Positions 56,994 to 64,000 of a stretch of DNA of 64,000 nt are shown here, one piece after another. The notes beneath the pieces were generated by a model. The model ran no database searches. It saw only the letters and a program-made list of their open reading frames with translations, and was not told the origin of the DNA. Within the stretch, counting starts at the first letter, position 1. Each line of letters begins with the position of its first letter. A program made the position numbers and the translations under genes. Source of the DNA: Zopfochytrium polystomum (lineage: Eukaryota; Chytridiomycota; Chytridiomycetes; Chytridiales; Chytridiaceae); assembly GCA_025765615.1 (NCBI GenBank), contig JAIVFJ010000143.1, forward strand, positions 62,001-126,000, in the 5' to 3' direction.

Positions 56994-57665
56994 AAAGTAT
57001 TTACTGCCCTATCAGAAAGAGGGATTGATCCCAGACCCAGTTCGTTACACTTTCCTTACAGTTTGCAAAATACACAGTACACCCTCCAGCCACGAGTTTT
57101 TCAATGCCGCCGGCCCGCCGCTCAGTTAGACCTTCTTCTCGTCTCCTTCGCCCCCAAAAAAAGGATAAAGGATAAAGCAGCATTGCAGCACCCTTTTTTC
57201 GTTTCTGCTAAAGATTTTTTTTTCGTTTCAAGGAGGTCCTTGGGCGGGGAGGTGGAGGGTGCAAGAGTCAATTACGTCAGCCAAAGAAAGCCGCCGCGTG
57301 GGGCACGGGGCAAAACGTGAATAGCGACACTAAGTATTAAAAAAAAAGAAAACCACACACAGAAATGATACGGCTGGTTGGTGAGGGGGTTGAGGTCGAG
57401 GTCGAGAGCATCTAGGGACGGAAAAAAGCGCAGGCCAAGGGAAAAACACAAAGACGTTTGAAGAGAGAAAAAAATCCAAGAAAAAAATATCTCAGCAACA
57501 TACTTTTGGCCAAAAGGAAACAAAAACTACAACAAACAAAAAAAAACGCCGTGAGGTCGATTTTCTTTCTTACAGGGAGGGTAACAAAAGGATGAGGAAC
57601 AAGTGACAAATGAGACGAGTAGTGCGTGAAAGGGGGGAGAAACGAGCAGACCTGTGCGGTTCAGC
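56994..57665. other. 3' flank of the glycosidase gene
   Basis: AT-rich, with A and T runs (57152–57162, 57213–57223, 57339–57350). No gene recognised. Confidence 0.5.
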
Positions 57666-59369
57666 TCAGTAGTATCCGTAAAAGCCGACCTTGTCGTTCG
57701 CGGATCCCGACCTGCCCGACAGCGCGACGATGCGCATTCCAGCGGGTGGGGTGTTTGTGTAGCACTGGCTGGTGGTGGTTCCAATGTCGATGGACGAGCC
57801 GTCCGTCATCTTAAACTGCACGTAAAACACGCGGCGGCCGCCGCCGTACTGGCCGATGCACGAGATGGTGCTCGCGACGTTGACGCCGGGCGCGAGGGTG
57901 ATGGACTTTGTTGCCGAGGTGCCGACGTCGCCGTGGACCGAGGTGTACGTGTCCGAGGAGCGAGCGTCGGCGTAGGTGATTGCGATCTGGTCGACCCTGG
58001 TGCCGCCGGCGAGGAAGATCTTTGAAATGCGGGCGTTGCGGCCATAGGCGCCGACCCACCACGAGTCGTCGTACGGGTCTCCACCCGTGGCGCTGCCTTG
58101 CTCGCCGGACGCCCAGAGGTCGGTCGTGACGTTAAGGCCGTTGCCCGAGTAGCCGTAGGTGCTGTTGACCTTGTTTGTGCGGTAGAGCGCGTCGACAAAG
58201 GTGGAGGACATGCCGAGGCCTTCGGCGCCGTACCCGACGCCCGTGTCCGGGTTCCACATTTCCCAGACGCCGTTGACGGAGATGGCGGCGGCCCAGCGGT
58301 CGACGGCGGCGGAGGCAATGTCCGGGCGGTTTCCGGTGGTGAGGAGGGCGTGCACCACAAACCAGTTGGTGAATCCCCAGCTGGGGCCGCGCCAGAGGAG
58401 GTTGTAGACGTACTTGGGGTGGTAAGTCGACTCGGCCTTGCTGACGGACGGGAACGGGTACGCGGTCCAGAACTTGTTGGGGTCGATAATGTCGGCGATG
58501 ATGGCCGACCGCTGGTCGCTGGTGAGGGAGCGGAGGAGGAGCGGGAACAGCGACTGTATTGTCTGCACGGAGGACGACTTGAACGAGCCGTCCTGGTCCT
58601 TGAAGGTGGTGACAAAGCGTTTCAGAGAAGCGTCCCACATGCGTGACTTGATGGCGGCCTCGTGGGCGGCGTTTTTGGCGTAGTACTTTGCGGCTTGAAC
58701 TGGGTCGTACTGGGAGGCGAGGTCGCCCAGCACACCCCAGCCGGCGGCGACGAGGGTGTTGATGGCAATGTCCTGCACGACAAACCAGTTTGCCGTGATG
58801 GAGGACTCTGCCGACTGTCTGGCCAGAATCGCAGTGTAGTTGTTGTTCCACGTGTTTGCATAGTACGACTGCAGCTCGGGGAACTTCAAGTACAGGATGG
58901 GATAGTCGACGAGGTCGCTGCCAGTGGGGGTAAAGTGCCAGGCGGCGTCGTAGGCGGGGGACGCGTCGATGCCCGTCTCCCACGGGTGGACGGTCACGAC
59001 GAGGCCGTCGCCGAGATCCCTCGTGTTGCGCCACCAGTCGAGGTACGCGGCGACTTTGGGGACCTGCTCCTTGAGGAAGGTGACGTCGCCTGTGTTGTTG
59101 AAGATGGTCTGGAGGGCCCACGGGATGGTCGGCATCTGCGAGACGCTGTTTCCAGACCCCGAGGGCCACGATATTTCCTCGGGCACCATGCCGTTCGCGA
59201 CCTGGAGCAGCCGGAGGGGCAGCAGCAGGAGCAACAGCAGAAGCAGAAGCAGCGAGCATCGTCGGGGGTTGATATTGTCGTTGTTGTTGTAGTTGTTGTT
59301 GTTGGTGAAGGGAGGGGATTGTTAGTATTTTGTAGTTGGGCGGAACGAAGTAGAGGGAGCGAGTGGAGT

Positions 59370-59400
<31 letters not shown>

Positions 59401-60066
59401 AGTGTGTAGTGTGTGAACGGTGACGTGTTCACATTGAAGGGAGGGTTATGTTTGTTGCGCGGTTGCCGGAGTTGGGAGGGGCTGGTGCTCCTCCTCGATC
59501 GGTTGTTGGTGTGTGTGTCATTCCTCTTCCGAACACGTGTGTCCGCGGCGCGTGTTCGTCCCCCTCTGCGACTGTCCCTCTCTCTCTCTCTCTCTTCGGT
59601 CACTCTCTCGCTCTTTGGCTCTCTCGCTCTTTCGCTATCTGTCTGTCTCCCCCTCTCGCGGACTCCCCAAGCTTCCCGTCTCCGCACCTCACTCACACCT
59701 CACCTGCGCAGCCATCAGCGTCCTAAACTCGGTGATGGCGTCGTCGACGTTGCGGTGCGTGTTTGCAATGATGGCGCCGCACGAGTCCCACAGCCACTGG
59801 CCGGCGCCGTACTTGAACAGCGACGGCTGCGTAAAGTAGTATGGGCTGCCCGAGTTGGCCGTGCCCTTGTTGGCCTGCCGCTGCAGGTACGAGTACGCAG
59901 AGTAGATCTGCGTCGCGTGTGTCGGGCAGAACTGCGTCTCGCTGCCCTCGGTTGTGCCGCCGTCGCTGGCCCCCGCAGAGACGCCCGCAGGCGCGCTGCT
60001 GCCGACGAGGAGGAGGGCCGCGAAGGCGGCTGCTGCTGCTGCTGGGCTGGCGTAGGAGACGCGCAT
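57666..60066 (-). CDS. Secreted GH63-like glycosidase with jacalin-like lectin domain
   Basis: Two exons, 60066–59704 and 59201–57666 (632 residues), joined GTGAGG…CAG in phase 0; the junction LMAAQ/VANGMVPEE reproduces the family's conserved (x)AQ…NGM(V/I)P segment. The intron is 502 bp, far longer than others here, and contains a GT microsatellite (59371–59402). Signal peptide 1–30. The catalytic (alpha/alpha)6 barrel shows QWLWDSCGAI, HPWETGIDASPAYD (candidate acid D200), YNLLWRGPSWGFTNW and WEMWNPDTGVGYGAEG (candidate base Glu), as in GH63 and mannosylglycerate-hydrolase-like enzymes. From about residue 490 a beta-prism follows: VDQIAITYAD, ITLAPGVNVAS, VFYVQFKMTDG, GMRIVALSGRSG, which is the jacalin pattern. 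It should act outside the cell on an alpha-linked glycan, with the lectin targeting it; the exact substrate cannot be read. Confidence 0.85.
59371..59402. repeat. (GT)n microsatellite in the glycosidase intron
   Basis: About 16 GT units inside intron 1. Confidence 0.95.
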
Positions 60067-60082
60067 ATGGGTGGATGGGGTT

Positions 60083-60101
60083 GTGTGTGTGTGTGTGTGC
60101 G
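60083..60101 (-). repeat. (CA)n tract in the glycosidase leader
   Basis: GT on the plus strand, therefore CA on the coding strand, starting 17 bases upstream of the ATG at 60066. Confidence 0.9.
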
Positions 60102-60272
60102 CAATCAATCAACTGCAATCAATAAAATCTATCGGTCAGTCTCGCGGTGCTTGGATGCAAGCGGGTGTGTAATCGGCTTTATAGCCCGTGTCGGAAGAAA
60201 CTTGGGTGTTTGTCTGTCTGTCTGTTGGGGGCCTCCTCTCTCTTTTCTCTGTCTGGCAGGCCACTGGCCCGT

Positions 60273-60303
60273 CTCTCTCTCTCTCTCTCTCTCTCGCTCT
60301 CTG

Positions 60304-60334
<31 letters not shown>

Positions 60335-60376
60335 CTCTCTCTCTAACTCCCTCCACCCTCCCTCTCTCTCGCTCTG

Positions 60377-60420
<44 letters not shown>

Positions 60421-60440
60421 TCACTCTCTCTCTCTCTTGC
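60273..60440. repeat. (CT)n/(CA)n compound microsatellite
   Basis: CT runs, a CA run (60307–60331) and further CT runs over about 170 bases, 200–370 bases upstream of the glycosidase start. Confidence 0.95.
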
Positions 60441-61073
60441 TCTTCCTTTTTTCCCCCGTTTTCCCGCTCCGCACGGCATGCAATTTTGAAGCCAAACGTG
60501 GAGTCAGCTGGCACCTTTTGCTGCAGGCTGCCACGCAGCTTGCTTGCCGTGTGCAACCAACCAAACCATGCCACAACAACAACACTCGGCTCTTGGCGGC
60601 GCCGATCGGCCGTGCAAATGAATGAATGAAACGATTATGCCATATGTCTGCGCCTATCTGCAGCAAAAGTGAAAAGAGAGAAAAAAAAATTTTCTTTTCC
60701 TTTTTTCTCCCGCGCAGCAAGCATTTCTTTTCGTTTCTTTTCTTTATTTTTTCTTTTTTTGTGAAAACGGACAATTTATTTCCATTGCAGCTCAATGAAA
60801 AATTCAGCTGCGCGTGATGGTTTACAGCTTGTTTGTTTTGTTGTTTGGACCTTTATGGATGGTCACGCAGCGCACGCGCGGGCGCGAACGTGCGCCAGCT
60901 GAGGGGGGTACCCGACAGACAGACAGACAGACACACTCAACGAACAGGGTTGATTGGCGGATCGTGGCGCGCGGAGCCGGAACTGAAAACAAACCCTCCA
61001 TGGACCGACGAGGAAGCGTGCCGTCACCGTCCGCCTCGCTGGAGGACCCCGCCTTGAGATGGGGGGATATTGC

Positions 61074-61104
<31 letters not shown>

Positions 61105-63221
61105 AAAGAAGAGGAATTACATATGCATCAGATTGAAAATTCACCTCGGCTGTTAAATTGAATTGGGTCTCATTCGTATCATTTACTGGCGCAAAGTTTT
61201 GCTTGTCCATTTGTTCAACCTGAGTTGAAGAGGTTTTTAGTTTTTGAGTGAAGATCAGAGGAACTCTCACGATCTTCAGCTCCACCTTCGCAACATGTCT
61301 CCATTTGCAAACCTAAAGCACGCATGCACCACGGAGGAGCAAGATCCACACGATTGAGTTCTTTTGTTTCTTTCTCGTCCTGAGCTGAGTCTTTTTCCAG
61401 CCCGATTCTCTTTGCTCCACTCTTGTCCTTCTGTCGCTTCGGTAAATGGCTATAAAATAAGAGTAACGATTAGAATGGCGGGACGGAGAAGAGGCAGATC
61501 ACTGGCGTACTACGTCGACCTTGATTGTAACGTCAATGTTCACATGTTTACGACTGCCAGCCTCCAGAACATCCCACATATGTGCCCATTCGTTGTCCGA
61601 TCGCAGTTGCTGAATGCTCTTATTTTTCGCCCCAATGTGGGCAGCGTTTAGAATGTACCAATTGAGCATTACGCCCAATGGTCTCCATCTGTCCAAGAAG
61701 GCAGTTCAAGCTTAGGCACGCTGCAGGCCACACAGATGACCTCTTGAGTGAAGCTCTCAAAAGAAAGGGTGGAGTCAAACTTGTGAAGTCCACGCCACTG
61801 ACAGTCGTCACAATCCTCGGATTACTTTCTCCAGTCTGACTGAGGAATGTTAAAGTCAACTGGACAGTGAATTTCGGTCGCTTTTCGCCCTTGCCATTGA
61901 TGACATGCGGACCAGCCTCGTCAAAGGGCATGACACTGTCCTCAACAACACCATCTTCAACAGCACTTGATTCATTCAAGCGACTGTTGTCGACAGGGAG
62001 AGGGTCAGGCTGTTAGGCGTCGAGGTGATCACCATTGAGAAGGACAGTATCATCAATCTCTACTAGATCAGTGGGCTGGATGGTCTCGTGGAGGTCGAAT
62101 CATTGCACGAGTTGAGTAACTTGATTTGACAAGTCCTTCCACTAATTGGCGAGAAGAATTTCGAGAGTGTGGTGGGCGGGTGGGGTGACAAAATCTTTTT
62201 ACTTGGTGGCCACCGATTGAACTTTTTTCGTGCCAAAAAAAATCATGCGGCGCCAACAATTTCGCAAACGACTGTAAAAAGGATGGGTAATATTTGCCGG
62301 GCGCCAAAGTTTATGTGCATGAATGAAGGAGAGTCAAGGAGGGGGTTTTACACTCTTCCGGGTTTCCTGCTCCTTCGCAGCATCTGGGCTTCTGGGCCAT
62401 CCAAAGTGTCACACCCCCCAAGAAATAATTGGCTACCCCATTGTATCCCTGTATTTTCCAGGGCCTGCCCCGTGCCAACAAAAGTCACTGTCAAAGCCCA
62501 TTCAATCGTGTGAGAACACCCGGCGATGGTGATGGTCGTCGTTTGGAACGGGCGAGCAATGTGGGATTAGCGGTTTGGGTTCAAAGGCGCGTACAATAAT
62601 ACCCATGTCACCTGTTGAGCACACCAACCGACGTGTCGCGCGCCGCTGTCAAAGAAGTGGGTTTGCTGAATGTGTCACGTCATATTTGTTCAAGGGAAGG
62701 TAGTATTGGAGACAAACAGGAACAAAATGTGATCAAAGGAAAAAATTTCTTTGTTTGGGTGGGGAAAGAGGATAAAAGAAACGACGCAGACAAAGTGGGA
62801 CACAGCCAGAGCGAGAGATAGATTTGCGAAAGAAGGGAGAAACGAGAGGGACAGACAGACAGAGAGACAGATAGGTGGGTGCCTGTTTCAAAGAAGAAGG
62901 AGAAAGAACCACAATCATTGCAAAGAAGTCACCCAAGGCAACTCTTTCCCTGCTGCCCCGCGGCTCCATCGACGCAGGGCAACAGTAAGCTTCACCTGCA
63001 GCCAAGGGAACGCAATCTCTAGCGCTTCCCGCCAACTCTAGAATCCTCGCAGGATCATCGGCTAACGACTTCGTCGTCGTCGCCGTCGTCGTCGTCAGCT
63101 GGTATCGCATCATAGAAAAGAAAAAAAGAGTTCTTTAGATCGTCCGATTGAAGGCCTCGGCTCGCACCCGGGCAATCCGTCCGTCTCCGTCCCACCCTTC
63201 TCCCACCAAACAAACAACCCG

Positions 63222-64000
63222 ATGCCGCGCCCATCCCGAAACCGACGACCCGCGATCCGCAGCGGCGCTTGCCGCGGCCGCCGCCTCCTCGCCGGCCTCT
63301 TCCTCGTCGTCCTGTTCTCCGCTGCGCTCCCGCTGGCGACGGCGGGCGGCGGCGGCAACAAGACCACGACGACGTCGCAGGCGCCGAAGCCCACCACAAC
63401 GTCGCAAGCCCCGCAGCCGCAGCCGACAACGACCACCACCGCCGCGGCGCCGGACCCGCAGCCGACGACAACCGCTGCGCCGCCGCCGGCGACGACGACG
63501 AGCGAGGACGCGCCGCAGCCGAACCCGACGACGTCGCAGGGGGGCGCGGCGACGACGGACGGCGGCAACCCCGCCTCCGCGGCGGCGTCGGATGCGATGA
63601 CGACGATCACGGACAGCACGGGCGGAGTGACGATTGCGCCGCGGTCGTCGGCGTCGTCGTCGGTTGGGGGCTCGGCGACGATTGCGGCGCCCGGTTCGCG
63701 GAGCAGCAGCAGCAGCAGCGGCAACGGTTCTTCGTCGGCGTCGTCGGGGGGCAGCGGCAGCAGCAGCGGCAGCAACGTGAGCGGGGGCGGGTCGTCGGAT
63801 TCGACGGCGTCGTCGACGTCGAGCGGGCTGCCGACTGGGGCGGTGATTGGCGTGGCGGCGGGGCTCGCGGCGCTGTTTATTGCGGTCGGGCTGATTCTGG
63901 TGGTGCGGTCGCGGGCGCGGGCGCGGCGGGCTGCGGCCGGCGGCGACGACGTCAAGATGCAGGGGCTGGAGGACGGCGGCGTGTTTGCTGCGGCGGGGTC
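63222..64000 (+). CDS. Mucin-like single-pass surface protein, partial
   Basis: Frame open from the ATG at 63222 to the window edge (259+ codons), so the C-terminus is missing. A basic head (MPRPSRNRRP) precedes a signal sequence (LLAGLFLVVLFSAALPLATA). A long Thr/Pro/Ala/Gln then Ser/Gly-rich stalk follows, containing repeated TTTTSQAPKP-type units, then a transmembrane helix (GAVIGVAAGLAALFIAVGLI) at about residue 210 and a basic stop-transfer (RSRARARRA) with the start of a cytoplasmic tail. This is the layout of fungal wall-stress sensors and signalling mucins, but no WSC or other head domain is present, so function is inferred only from shape. Long antisense frames on the minus strand are shadows of the GC-rich codons. 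Confidence 0.7.
   Translation, partial: MPRPSRNRRPAIRSGACRGRRLLAGLFLVVLFSAALPLATAGGGGNKTTTTSQAPKPTTTSQAPQPQPTTTTTAAAPDPQPTTTAAPPPATTTSEDAPQPNPTTSQGGAATTDGGNPASAAASDAMTTITDSTGGVTIAPRSSASSSVGGSATIAAPGSRSSSSSSGNGSSSASSGGSGSSSGSNVSGGGSSDSTASSTSSGLPTGAVIGVAAGLAALFIAVGLILVVRSRARARRAAAGGDDVKMQGLEDGGVFAAAG

Larger units (their letters stand above)
60067..63221. other. Long region without a supported gene
   Basis: Holds CT and CA microsatellites (60273–60440), A/T homopolymers (60681–60710, 61075–61101) and AT-richer unique sequence. Minus-strand frames at 61499–61696 and 61620–61979 read like pieces of a protein (KFTVQLTLTF, MLNWYILNAAHIG) and could be a gene remnant with a frameshift; no domain recognised. 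The last 500 bases are the leader and promoter of the gene starting at 63222, with a (GTC)n tract at 63072–63096. Confidence 0.4.

Noticed and set aside
58132..59259. A 375-codon minus-strand frame inside the glycosidase gene
   Set aside because: Out-of-frame shadow; the glycosidase frame contains all family motifs.
63110..63955. A 281-codon minus-strand frame
   Set aside because: Antisense of the mucin-like gene; low-complexity Pro/Leu/Val without a start context, whereas the plus frame has signal peptide, stalk and helix.

Overview
The window is eukaryotic and most likely fungal. Protein genes are cut by short GT–AG introns (about 50–150 bp, one of 502 bp) whose phases can be followed by hand. 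Ty3/gypsy and Ty1/copia remnants lie between the genes, and several genes encode secreted or wall-type proteins with Ser/Thr/Ala/Pro-rich stalks. A fungal NACHT receptor, a possible pentameric ligand-gated channel and a coiled-coil protein of a type common in flagella make me lean toward an early-diverging, zoosporic (chytrid-like) fungus. That placement is inference.

Layout. 0.5–1.4 kb (-): NmrA-type NAD(P)-binding protein. 2.7–8.5 kb (+): a 13-exon gene for a ~1,606-residue protein that I read as PB1–PB1–TIR–NACHT–ZZ plus a long unassigned C-terminus, i.e. a fungal NLR-type receptor of unusual architecture. 9.2–10.3 kb (-): single-pass surface protein. 11.0–12.8 kb (-): polytopic membrane protein. 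14.3–15.3 kb (-): membrane protein with an 11-residue amphipathic repeat array. 15.6–16.4 kb (+): membrane-anchored coiled coil ending in a phage-tail-collar-like domain. 16.5–24.7 kb: repeat block with copies of a ~2 kb LTR-like repeat carrying tRNA-like modules, a copia pol remnant and a gypsy 3' end. 25.0–26.9 kb (+): an eight-exon gene for a Cys-loop/Pro-loop pentameric ligand-gated ion channel. 28.3–28.9 kb (-): small secreted Gly-rich protein. 30.5–35.7 kb: retropepsin remnant and a nearly complete but defective chromodomain-bearing gypsy element. 38.2–39.2 and 41.0–42.1 kb (+): paralogous secreted Reeler-domain proteins. 43.1 kb: tRNA-Val(AAC), with a damaged tRNA-Gln(CTG)-like sequence 0.5 kb downstream. 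44.2–48.1 kb (-): long coiled-coil protein. 49.0–51.3 kb (+): secreted pepsin-fold protein with both catalytic motifs altered. 52–57 kb: copia gag/protease remnant, a broken NACHT-receptor fragment and an inverted copy of the 2 kb repeat. 57.7–60.1 kb (-): secreted GH63-like glycosidase fused to a jacalin-like lectin. 63.2 kb to the end (+): mucin-like single-pass surface protein, cut by the window edge.

The genes do not form a pathway. A shared theme is the cell surface and sensing: one intracellular receptor and a relic of another, a ligand-gated channel, and at least seven secreted or membrane-anchored proteins. Several of the latter have CA, GA or CT microsatellites directly upstream of their start codons. 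The strongest candidates for something undescribed are the PB1–TIR–NACHT–ZZ receptor and the fungal pentameric channel. All domain calls were made by eye from motifs; no database search was possible.
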